NCBI RefSeq assembly: GCF_008831285.2
Contig: NC_045146.1
Coordinates: 18,037,149-18,097,148, forward strand
DNA length: 60,000 nucleotides
From: Nymphaea colorata
Taxonomy: Eukaryota > Streptophyta > Magnoliopsida > Nymphaeales > Nymphaeaceae
Direction: 5' to 3'
Each line of letters starts with the position of its first letter. Position 1 is the stretch's first letter. The translations under genes were made by a program, and so were the position numbers. Shown here one piece after another: positions 21,891-32,400 of the stretch. A model generated the notes under the pieces. That model did no database searches, had not been told where the DNA came from, and saw nothing but the letters and a program-made list of their open reading frames with translations.

Positions 21891-24509
21891 TCTAAAGTTA
21901 GTTTTGAATTTGTTTCCCAATGATCACTAAATGATATGGAAAACTATATATGATGCCTGTGCATGTGAAAGCATTTTCTTTTCTTTTCTTTTCCTTTAGA
22001 GAGAGAATGGTGGACATGTCTGAATGGCTCTCAAAATATCTGGAATAAATAAAAAGGAATTTTCAAGTTGGTACCAGTAGATGCAAGCAAATTAAAGGCC
22101 GACCAATTTCTGGAGTTGGTTTTATGATTTTTCCTTGCTTTTTCTGTTCATGTTCGAAGATGGGATGCTGAGAGTCATCGTCATCATCAGTTGTCCTTAT
22201 TCATCTCGCCAGAATCGTGTAAGAAAAGAAGTAAAAAAAATCCAGACTTGGAGACCCTGCCCCGACATCCACAATGCAAAAAGCTTACTACAAGTGCAGG
22301 AGAGGACAAGACACGTCTCAGTAGGTAGAGGAGAGGGGCCACCGCAGCCGCTTCAATCTCAACCAATAACTATTCAAATTTATTATTGCTTCATGGTGTG
22401 TTGTAAAGCAGACTAACTATATAGACAAATTGAATGGGATGCAATGGGGTGGGGAGGGAGAGTAGAAGAAGAAGAAGAAGAAGAGTAGCTAACTGTGTAT
22501 TGATTGTTGTATAAAAAGAAAACAAGAGAAGAGAAAAGAAAAAGAGAGTTGGGGAGAGATCTTAGGAGTCATTGTCTGTGGATTCTCGTCACAAAAATTA
22601 GACAAATCAAATATGCAAATTAGGTTTTAAAATCTTGCTAGTGCATTATATATATATATAATAATGATTTATGATGGTATATGAGTAGATCAACAATTGA
22701 GAGAAAAACAATGAAAATGATGTATAAACTAATATTAGATGATGAAAATTACTCGTTAATTGTCAGTCTGGCCGGATGGATTATTTAGCCTCTGCCATGA
22801 CAAAGAGAAAGGACATGAAAGGAGAAGGAAGAAGGACATGACAGAGCTACGGGGAGGGACAACTGGCCGTCACAAGTTTGTATTGATTGTTTCCCATACA
22901 AACTATCAGCGGATTCTCTTCTCTCGACCTCTCCACCAGCCGTAGAAACTCATTGTCTGTGGCCATGAAGGCATCTCGGATGGCGTTTCCCACGGTTCCA
23001 TTCGGATTCTCCTTTGCAATTCCTATGGCAGTAATTCAGGATGTCCAATGCATGTCAGCGGAAACTAGCAAGCAATTGTTCTAAAACACACAGCTATGGC
23101 ACAGGAAAAGGAAACTAAATGAAATGAACGATCTACGATACGTGACAGAAAAAAATTTCCCGGCCGGCCTCTTGCATGTTGCACGGTTGCGCTTCAATCT
23201 TCATGTCCCACGCGGTAAATATATATGACACCATGTTCGCTGAGCCTATTATTATTAAGGATAATGCACAAGCTATCATTCAAAATATTGAGTGGCTGGT
23301 AGCACCAATTTCTGGGAAATATTAAGTAACCGTAGGATAACAAAATGGGTCTATTATTCTTTTTTTCTTTCTTTTTTTGGCATTTTCCAAAAGCAAATTG
23401 GAAAAAAACCCAACATTTTACAGTGTTGCAAAGATATAGATGCAATAGCCGATATGAGTTGTAAATCACCAACTCCGAGGCCCTTAACAAGGCAAAGAAA
23501 CAAGCAATAAATGTCAATGTCAGGTGCAGGGCTCCAAATTAACACCCATCTAGGCCAAAAACGACCCATCAACTTATGCATATACAATTATATCATGTTA
23601 TGATCCTAGAGCAACAAGGTTTAGTTTGGACTACATTCACTAAGAAACAATGAGATTCATCATTCCCTTTAAGAGAAGAAACAGAACGAAGGCAAAAGAA
23701 ACCCAGATTCTACAAGAAAACCTTAACAGCAAAAAGAAAATTGTTCCAATGGTTTCTGCTAGATGTTCTAGAAACTGCATGATCAGCAAAAAGAACGCAG
23801 TGGATGGACGTGCCATCTACAGGACCACGACGCAGACTTGCATGACCAGATGCGAAATCAAGCGTACAAGGCGAAGCACTTACCAAGAAAGAAAGTGAGA
23901 TCGACTTGTCAAGAAACCACAAGAAGAATGCAAAAATGAATTTCCCGGTCGATCGAGCCCCATGCACATCAAGATTTCCAAAAGCAAACAGAAGAAACTC
24001 AAGAAAAGAACTATAAATAAGGCGGGGACGGGGCTCCTCGATATTTTGGAAATTAAAAGTTTACCTGCTAGGTTTTCGAAAATGTTATTTTCATCACCAT
24101 AAGAATTGTCAAAATTCTCAAAAACAAAATCTAGCCCGACCATGTTGCATGCACCATCTTAGTGAATGCAATATGTATGCGCCAAATCCATTTGGAGGCA
24201 TTTTAGTTATTTTTTACAAAGAAATAAACATTTTCAGAATATTATGGTGTTTTTTTTATTTTTCTTCTTTTCTAGGGTTTTTGTCTTGAGAGATCAGGGG
24301 TATTCTAATTTTTTTAATGTTTACTTGTACTCAGAGGTCGTTTGACGGGACACGCATGTCCTGTCTAAGCAAATTTTTCATCAAATACTGTCCATTTTTC
24401 ATCAAACACTGTCGAGGACAGGTTGAACACAATGGACACTTGGACAAAAAGTATAAATCATCTTGTGTTCTGTGCTTTTCTGAGCTTACCCTTGGAACAA
24501 TGTGGAACA
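21891..24509 (-). repeat. Right arm of the 5-kb inverted repeat
   Basis: Inverted copy of 19,517-21,835. It starts TCTAAAGTTAG, the complement of the left arm's end CTAACTTTAGA, and its last clear match is GGAACAATGTGGAAC. It holds about 331 bp (22,591-22,921) with no counterpart in the left arm, bounded by the near-identical 11-mers GGATTCTCGTC and GGATTCTCTTC. These fit either an insertion with target duplication or a deletion from the left arm. Confidence 0.92.
22849..23022 (-). pseudogene. Captured exon fragment in the right arm, PP2C-like candidate
   Basis: Minus-strand counterpart of the left-arm exon. It reads the same IAKENPNGTVGNAIRDAF stretch and FLRLVERSREENPLIVCMGN, then continues 15 residues to a TAG at 22,849-22,851. 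The longer reading lines up with FLSLV..KPQIA.VGS of clade D PP2Cs slightly better than the left arm does. This hints that the right-arm-specific DNA next to it is the original sequence. It is too short for a firm family call. Confidence 0.33.
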
Positions 24510-25006
24510 GATCAGCCCCCTATTGCCCCCTACTCTCGCCCCGAGCTACCATCGCCCCCTCCCCTTGACCCTTTCTCTTTCTTCCCTTCTCCTCCTTCTC
24601 AGCCCTCTACCTGCTCTCGCCATTTCGCTGAGTCTACTGCTTGGTGAACCAGTACCCGTGGGATTTCATTCCCCTTGTCCTAGCCTTCTTCCATGTGGAC
24701 GGCCTTCTCCACCACCATTAACGGTAAATGCAAGATAGGGAAGTTCCACATGTCCCATTTTAACAGTGAATAAGACATAGAACTTAATTTTTTTTTTTTT
24801 AATATACAGTTCTACCACTTAATTGAACGAATATGTGATTTTACATGGAGCAACAATTTTATGTGTGTGTATAATATATATTTTCAATTACATGTGTGTA
24901 TGACTGTATGTGCGTGAGATTTTTGCAAATTTTTTTTTTTAATGTAGTTTGATGAATTAATTGTCCGTGTGATGAGGAGGTTGTTCAGTTGGTTGGTAAC
25001 ACTAAT
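24510..25006. other. Flank of the palindrome, no gene
   Basis: A C/T-rich tract (24,530-24,720) gives several overlapping proline/serine-rich open frames that are not credible genes. An A/T-rich stretch with poly(T) and TGTGTG runs follows. Confidence 0.45.
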
Positions 25007-25226
25007 GGCGGGACCCACCTGGGGCGACCTTACAAACCGCTGCCACTTCTAAAACTTTTTCCACTGTGAGGGCTCTAGCGGGAAATGGGTTCTTTAAATA
25101 TTTCTGGAAAGTTGGGGGATGAAAAGTTTTTGCTCCTTTGGGGTGCTTGCTTGGCAGTTGTGTCTGGACAACCCATGCGTTTTCCCGTAAGCCCTCTCGA
25201 TAAAACATATATGTTTAAGATTATTG

Positions 25227-25260
<34 letters not shown>

Positions 25261-25787
25261 CTATGTATATATGTATTGAGATTTCTTGTTTTAGGTGGTT
25301 GTTTTAGGTGGTCGGTAAGAGGGTCATTCTATATAAGTAAATTGAGATCATTCTTATTGTTTATCTTATAGTTGTACAAGTTTTCCAAGTTGAATTCATT
25401 GTGAGATTTCTTTATTTACAAAAAATATTATTTATACACTTATTTTTTAAAACTACCTTTGAGTGATTATGTCCTGGAGAAGCTTTCTTTCTTTAATATA
25501 AATATAAAGCAAAACCCAACATCATCGCTTTCAAAAACTTATCCTCATCAAACGGACATAAAACGGACATAAGGATGGTTTCCGTGATAAGCTTTTAAGT
25601 AGGGTTGGGAACTAGCGCATGGGTTGTCCAGACACAACTGAAGCAAGCACCCCAAGGAGCAAAAACTTTTCATCCCCCAACTTTCCAGAAATATTTAAAG
25701 AACCATTTTACGGCTAGAGCCCTCACAGTGGAAAAAGTTTTAGAAGTGGCAGCGGTTTGTAAAGCTTCAGGGGAGGTGGCTCCCGCC
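25007..25787. mobile_element. 781-bp foldback-like element with about 173-bp inverted ends
   Basis: The left arm 25,007-25,179 (starting GGCGGGA) is inverted at 25,616-25,787 (ending TCCCGCC), with only scattered differences and small indels. The 436-bp A/T-rich core has a (TA)n run at 25,231-25,257 and no open frame. It sits immediately upstream of, and probably inside, the GDSL remnant that resumes at about 25,791. No exact target duplication was found. Long inverted ends suggest a Mutator-like or foldback non-autonomous element. Confidence 0.65.
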
Positions 25788-25790
25788 AAA

Positions 25791-26286
25791 TAGAATCGGT
25801 GGTCAACCAGACGGCGGTGAACCTGGAATGGATCCTGCGATTTGGGGTGCAGAAGGTGGCGGTGATGGGGCTGCCGCCGGTGGGCTGCATCCCCCCTGAG
25901 AACGGCCAACACATCCTACGCTCGCTGCGATGCCTCCGGCAACAAGCTTGCTGTCTATCACAATAGCCTGCTGCAGAAGGCCGTTGACACCGTCAAGGTG
26001 CCCTCAGCCGCCCATCCGCCATCGCCATCCTCAATCTCTACGCTCCCTTCACCTCCACGCTACAAGGTCCGCATCCTTTCCCCCTTCCCCTGCTTTCTCG
26101 CTCTGTCTTTCTGATCTGTTGATTATACAAAATTTAACAACTGAGCATTAATGGTGGTCACTTTGAGTTTGGTTTTCTTCAGGTTACAAACTCAAAGACC
26201 CATTGAGGCGTTGCTGCAGGGGAGCGAACTCAACAATTAGCTGTGGTAGCGTGGATCAGGAGGGGAACAAGCTGTACGAACTGTAA
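25791..26286 (+). pseudogene. GDSL esterase/lipase pseudogene, copy 2
   Basis: Inverted-orientation duplicate of exons b and c of the GDSL remnant near 15.1-15.6 kb. Exon b runs from about 25,791 to 26,066 with VAVMGLPPVGCIP. An extra C in the following C-run (ATCCCCCCTGAG) shifts the frame here only. The downstream one-base loss after GTTGACACCGTCAAG is shared with copy 1. After a normal intron (26,067-26,182, CAG acceptor), exon c encodes YKLKDPLRRCC and GSVDQEGNKLYEL, then TAA at 26,284-26,286. The catalytic Ser block and the DxxH block are absent. The stop coincides with the start of block D, so the tail was replaced at the duplication junction. Confidence 0.87.
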
Positions 26287-27440
26287 GACTAAACTTTTTG
26301 AAGTGGGCATTAATACAACACAAACTCAGCATAGATGGTCCTTTTGGGCAAGTTCTCATAAGAACTACGGCGTGTTTGTAGTCCCTTCTCATTTTGTTTT
26401 ATCATCTCTAACATAACATGCACTTGTATTAACAAGGTTTGACATGACTTCGGGACATTTGATTACCTTTAATCTTTGACAATCAAAGATTTGAGATTCA
26501 TGAATTTAATATCAGACTCTGCTTCTTTCTTTGATTTTTGATGTTTATCACTGTTGATCTCAGTTCCATGGATTCGAGTCAAGTCTTCCGTAGCACTTTT
26601 GAGTTTATACCGTTTGTCTCACGTGGTGTGGAATAATTTAAATTTTAGACCACCTTTGGATCTGAAAGGCTATGAAATACAAAATTGAGGATGATACCTT
26701 AGTGTGATGAACCATGAGTTTAGAGTGTATCTTTTGCCTCACATAAAAAATGGGTTTCCCATTGTGAGAAAGAGAGAGAGAGAGACCACATTCACCTTGA
26801 TTCATGGCTGGTGTTGGTGTTACAGCTAGCATAGTTGTTCGGGCGATGAAGCCCATTTTCTGTTTGATTTTTGTGGGTGCTACTCTTCCTTTTAGTTTAA
26901 GTTTTCTCTCTCTCTTGCAAGGACATGTAATATGTCAATTTTTTAAGTTTTTCTTAAGAAGTTTCACTATGTAAATGTATACCATGATTCAAAAACTCAT
27001 AAATCTACTCTAAGATCAGTTTGTTCGAATGCCTTGGATAAGATGTTACTATAATCCATGAGACTTCAAAAGTCTAGGTCAAGGAATTTCATTTCCAGAA
27101 AAGCCTATCAATGTTCTCGTAATTAGAGCACCCATCCTTGAGTTGGACTAGCTAGCGTTGTATTAAATGTAAAATAAAATCTGTAGCTTAGAATTTTGAT
27201 AAATTCCATTTTGAGGAGAGGCGCTGCTGGTTGGCATATATATAAAAGAAAAACATAAAATAATCTAGGTTTCTTTGTGTTGGGTCCATTTTTTTTTTTC
27301 AAAGGGGTGGGCATTCATTTATGTGCACCAATATGCACCCTGCACGGCTTGCAGTACGTGACATGTGTTGCTCCCAGCTTACTCCCTTGAGGTACATATC
27401 ATGCACAAGAGTCTGCACAGCCGGTGCACATAACCACCTT
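26284..27440 (+). repeat. Segmental duplication block D, copy 2
   Basis: Direct-orientation duplicate of 7,165-8,792, joined directly to the GDSL pseudogene at TAAGACTAAACTT. It lacks about 500 bp present in the other copy. The deletion ends in the copied string TCTTTTGC / CTCACATAAAA. Confidence 0.82.
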
Positions 27441-27640
27441 CATGGTTGGCCATCTGCTGGTTGGTGTGTTGGGTCTTTTTTTTTTCTTTTTTTTCAAGGG
27501 GTGAACACTCAATTATGTGCACCAAGATGCACGGCACACAGCCCACAGTACATGACATGTGCTGCCCCTGCTTACTTCATGAGGTACGTATCATGCACAA
27601 GAGGCTGCATAGGCCGGTGCACATAACCACTTAAAGCTCA
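27300..27640 (+). repeat. Two tandem units of about 194 bp
   Basis: AAGGGGTGGGCATTCATTTA at 27,302 and AAGGGGTGAACACTCAATTA at about 27,497 start two head-to-tail units. They share TATGTGCACCA, GTACGTGACATGTG or GTACATGACATGTG, and ATCATGCACAAGAG, and each is preceded by a poly(T) tract. Block D copy 1 has a single unit ending at 8,792. Confidence 0.75.
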
Positions 27641-29187
27641 TCAGCCCTTGGTTTAACGAACTGATTTAAATGCACAAATCAAATGAACAGTTACTAGATA
27701 TTTTATTTTCACATTGAGAGAAGCTACTAAATATTTTTGAACAAATCAATTGAACCTCTTTAGCTGATGAGGTACATACATGTTTATTGTGCTTCATTCA
27801 AAAGTTCTGCGAAATAAATCGTCCCTTACCGAAAAAAAAAAATGAGAGGGATCACTGATTCACTATTGCTTCGTTTTGAACTAAGAAAGTATCAATGTAT
27901 CCCATTGGCCCAAATTTTTCTGCAGTTTTTTTCCAGAACCTATAATTCTACATATTGGATTCAAAGCTCTGACAGATGTTCTTGAGTCCGTTCTTAGCAC
28001 AATGGTGGAGCCACTCAGCTGATCTGATGGATTATTGGATGCTCAATGTGGAAAAATGAAGGCCTCCATTGAAGCATGGCTTAGCTTTGAAGAGAAAACA
28101 TGTCCTTGTGTTGGGGTTGCTCGAGAGTAAAGTATATATGCTAAATTGAACCCTAACTATGTGTATATTTTGTGGCTTAATGATTTGAAGATGCGTCTAA
28201 GGATGGCTGAAGAAACTAATTTTCTCATGCATCAATGAATTTGACGCAATTTGAGAATAAGAGGAGTTCTTATATGTCCGAAGGCTCTTACACAGGATGG
28301 AGAAACCTCTTGGACAGAAAACAGGCAGCTGGCGGATCAGAAAAGACCACAAATACATTAAATGGTCATTGGTAGCAGAGCATCTGCTCCAAAGATTGAT
28401 ATCATAAAATGCTTAGTTGCTTCAATCTGTAATGAAGATTGATGAAATACTTACCAAGTGTTCTTTCTGTTAGATAATAAATAATAATCAGGAAGAGTGT
28501 GTTTGGCATTAAGAGTATCATGTGAGTATTTTATGATTTTGGCTGCAAGAGCATCCATACCAACTTCGTCTCTGATGCTGAACAAATGATCTTGGGCATT
28601 CGATCGACCAGGCTGAGTATTATAATGGAAATTATGGTTGATAAGAATCTTCGTACAAATTACATTGCATGAAATTTGTCTTGTGGCAGCATGCCGAGTC
28701 AGATCGAGTATTGAACTCTGAACCTCATCTGCTGAAAAGAGGCCGCATGCCAATGGCAAGAGGCGACGCCAGCGGCCCAAGAATTTTGGTGACGGACTAT
28801 CCTCTAAAACAGAGTCCAACACGTCTCCTACTCTGCAACGTGGCCAGATTTGCGCGATGGAGGGACCCTTTTCACTTCTTTGAGGAAGAAGGTGGGTTGG
28901 TGGGCCGCAAAGGAGCTTACCACCAACTCATCGGTTCTCAAGTGCAGAGTGCTCCTCTGGCGCCGGTGCTGCTGGTGGTGGAGTTCAGCTTTCTGATGTC
29001 ATTTATCCACAAACTGGGAGGCAGATAACGGCGACAGCTTTGTTTCTCTCGGACTAAATTATCATTCGTCGGCGGGATTCCTTCTCGCTTTGACAAAAAG
29101 GAAGGCGGCGATAACTGTTGACTGGAAAAGCTGAGAAATCTTCCCCCATTAATCTGGTGAGAAAGAGGGAGAGAAACTGAGGGGGCG
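27641..29187. other. Upstream region of the homogentisate dioxygenase gene
   Basis: Mostly no recognisable gene, apart from an exon-like minus-strand frame described separately. The last 150 bases (29,040-29,187) contain purine-rich GAGAAAGAGGGAGAGAAA, typical of a plant 5' leader, but no TATA box could be fixed with confidence. Confidence 0.4.
28455..28640 (-). other. Exon-like minus-strand open frame of unknown function
   Basis: A minus-strand frame (open 28,822-28,451) contains GRSNAQDHLFSIRDEVGMD, then ALAAKIIKYSHDTLNAK, then a splice-donor-like TTG|GTAAGTATT at 28,455/28,454. The composition looks coding, unlike its surroundings. I do not recognise the family, and no partner exon was found. 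It could be a gene fragment or chance. Confidence 0.25.
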
Positions 29188-29403
29188 ATGGACGGTGAGA
29201 AGGGAGGGGCGCTGGGATCGGGTTTGGTATCGTCGGAGTGGTTGTTGGAGTACCAATCGGGGTTCGGGAACCACTTCTCGTCGGAAGCGCTTCCTGGTGC
29301 GCTCCCCGAAGGGCAGAACAGCCCCCTTGTCTGCCCCTACGGCCTGTACGCCGAGCAGATCTCCGGCACCTCCTTCACCGCTCCCCGCAAATATAATCTC
29401 AGG

Positions 29404-29451
<48 letters not shown>

Positions 29452-32400
29452 CTTGTGTGCTTATTCGCTGTGCTTTTGTTGGTACCTCGTTGAGAACGAT
29501 GCCGTATTTTTTTTTCATGGGTTATCAACATGGTTGAAAATGCCCACGAATTTTGAAGTGGGGCCTCTTTGTTTCTCTTGTTTATTTTCCTCGCGTCTTT
29601 TTTTATGATTGTTACGTTTGACATCTGAGTATGCAAGTTTGCATCAACTTCTTTGGTTCTTGATTTCCTTTTTAGATAACGGGAGAAAAATTAGTTGCTC
29701 ATTAGGCTTTCGGGTTACATGAGTGTGCATAGGCCTATATGTAACTGAAAAATGTGAATCACACGCTGGGCTTCTTAATGACGGTTGTTTAAAGTTGGTG
29801 ATTGTGAGATCCCAGTCTGCAAAGAATGCTTCACTCTAGTTCCTGATTCTTCTGTCCCTTGGCTGCATTCGTCCACTGAACGGGTGGTTGCTTCTTGCTG
29901 AGTCCTTGAACCTTCATAATTTTCGTACTTCTAACGTATGTACAGCCACAATATGTTTCCAGTTGCCAAAGGGGCAGGAGAAAATCTGTCTTAGCCAGTC
30001 AGTAGCCTTGGAAGTTTTCTTTACAGCTTTCTATGCCAAGCTTCTAAGCGCCGTTAGAGAGGTGGATAGCAGTCTGTACTTGTGTATGGGAAAGCCTGCA
30101 TTCACTGCACATTTGAATTTGCTCTCCAACCCGCATACACTGCAGAGTTAGAATTCTCTCTGCATCCAGTAACTCTTTTTCCTTTTTTTTTCCCCTTGGT
30201 GAGGCAGGATTAAGTGGTATAGCAAAATAGAAGGCTCTACTCGGGCCAAAACTAACTCAGGCAACGGGCCTTGTAGCCAACTTTTGCACCTCAACAAGAA
30301 ATATGGATCTGGGCTCTAGGTCATGCAAGACATGAGTAGATAGGGCCAGTGGCAGAGCCGCATATGGGCCCCCTCAATGTTTCTTTATTTTTACATTAAC
30401 ATCTTCAAATATTTGCTCTGTTATATATATGAATGTCCTTTTGGATATGAATATCTGTGAATGAGTGCCCCTCCAGAAAATATTTGTAGCTCTGCTACTA
30501 GATAGGGCCCTCAAGTTTTATCAAAAAAACTTCAATAGAAGAAAGTCATTCTCATATATGAAATGCTACAATCTGCCCTCTTTAAGGAACAAACGTCATT
30601 GTGTGTTTGATCCCAAGTCATAATGTTAAACATAGCTTTAGTATCAATAGTAGAAATTAATTCAAAAGAATCAAAACTGATAAGTGCGATAGATCCCAAC
30701 TTGTCTCATAAGTCATAACACACTTCGATTCACATCTCAAAAAAAATGTGAAGCTGGAAACTAGATTGTGTGACACAAGTATTGTCAAGCTTTTCAAGAT
30801 TTATCAATATCATTGACATAAAAGTATTTTAAAGCTTTCCTTCTGCATGGATGTTATATCCATAGCACATGACCAAGGCAATGATCCCCATTGGCTTCTA
30901 GAAGGATTATTTACTAAATCATGTCATACACTGCCAGCTTCTGATTGGTTCACTTCATTGACTGTGTTAAGATGTTCATATTTTTATTTATCAATGCACA
31001 TTGAAACATGTGAGGTTTTATGTATTAGATGGAAAAAGAATGCTTCCTTAGTTTCTGAAGTTCTATCTTATGTATGTGAATATTTTGTTTTGCAGTTGGC
31101 TGTACCGGATTAAACCTTCTGTTACACATGAACCATTCCAACACAGAAATCCATGCCACGAAAATCTGATATCAGAATTTAGTAATTCTTTAACATCTGC
31201 TACACCAACTCAACTGCGTTGGAAGCCTGCTGATTTTCCTAGCTCACCTACTGACTTCATTGATGGGATTTACACAATATGTGGAGCTGGAAGTTCTTTC
31301 CTGCGACATGGTTATGCCATCCACATGTAATTTCAACATCACAATTTCTTTTGTTTTTTAAGCTTGTTATGTAAAGATAATCTGGCTTCTGCTGTTTCTT
31401 CTTTTTGTTCAATAATCAAGTAGATGGTTTCTGCTTACATTTTTATTCTCATCCTGTCACCTGAATATTTTTATCATGCTGAAGTTAATACTGCAGGTCA
31501 TATTTTTGCTGCTTGATATCCTGATTTTTTCCATCTTTTAAATCTAAAGACAGTCCTGGTTAAGCACAAACAAAGCATGAATCATCTTGGAAATTAGACA
31601 GTTGAAACACTGAGACCTTGCCCTCTAGAAGTGTCCAGATAACAGCGGGTTAGCATAGACCTCTATATTCGCTTCTCCAGTTTTTAGATGTATTTGGCTC
31701 ATGGGTTATGTATGGCAGCACTTTCTTCTGTACAGTTCTGCTTCGAGAAAGCAGGTAAAAGATTTTACCCATCTTGATACTCTTCTTTGCTTAAGAATAG
31801 GATATATATACACACACACACACACACACGTCACACACACATATGTATACCTGGACTTGACTCCCTCTGTTGGTCGCATTGTATTGGTTTGGAGAAATCA
31901 CCTGCCAGCAGGTCATGTTGCATTAATAGAATGATTTTCAGGATAGACAGGACCATCTAAAAGAATTTCCTTGTCTGCAGTGAAGCTTCTTGTTCCCACA
32001 ATATAGAATCTTCCCTGTACATATACTGATAAGACAACTTTCTTAGGTGTCAACGTGGTCTTCTTTCTTATTCAGAGCAGTGTTACCTGCGCAGGGTGAT
32101 AGAACTTTGAAGTAGGGGGAAAGCATTGAGTGGGTTTTTAAGCAAAAAGGAAAGATACATCTTTTCTGCCTTCTGGAAGACTGCATGGATTGTGAAACGT
32201 TGATTCCCTGTTGTCTGTTATTATGCCTACAGATATTTCTCGGCAACTGTGTTATTTTGGCATCTTATTTCCCAAGAAAGTGTGATCATATGCAACTCCT
32301 GACACTATTCTCCTGCTGGTATCTAGATGTGATGCCATTCTTGAACTAAAGATCCAAGGAACTCTCATTGCCTTGTCTTTTTCTTGCCAAATGCTGTTGA

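Noticed and set aside
20545-23517. A 107-residue frame conserved in both palindrome arms
   Set aside because: Conservation follows from the recent inverted duplication. The protein has low-complexity lysine and no domain, and the region looks like an intron or leader.
21891-24509. Palindrome as an ordinary DNA transposon with long TIRs
   Set aside because: No target-site duplication at 19,517 or 24,509, no transposase and no unique core. The spacer is a patchwork of local copies, which fits inverted duplication better.
29337-29636. Minus-strand frame with a long RERERE tract
   Set aside because: It is the antisense translation of the (TC)n microsatellite in HGO intron 1.
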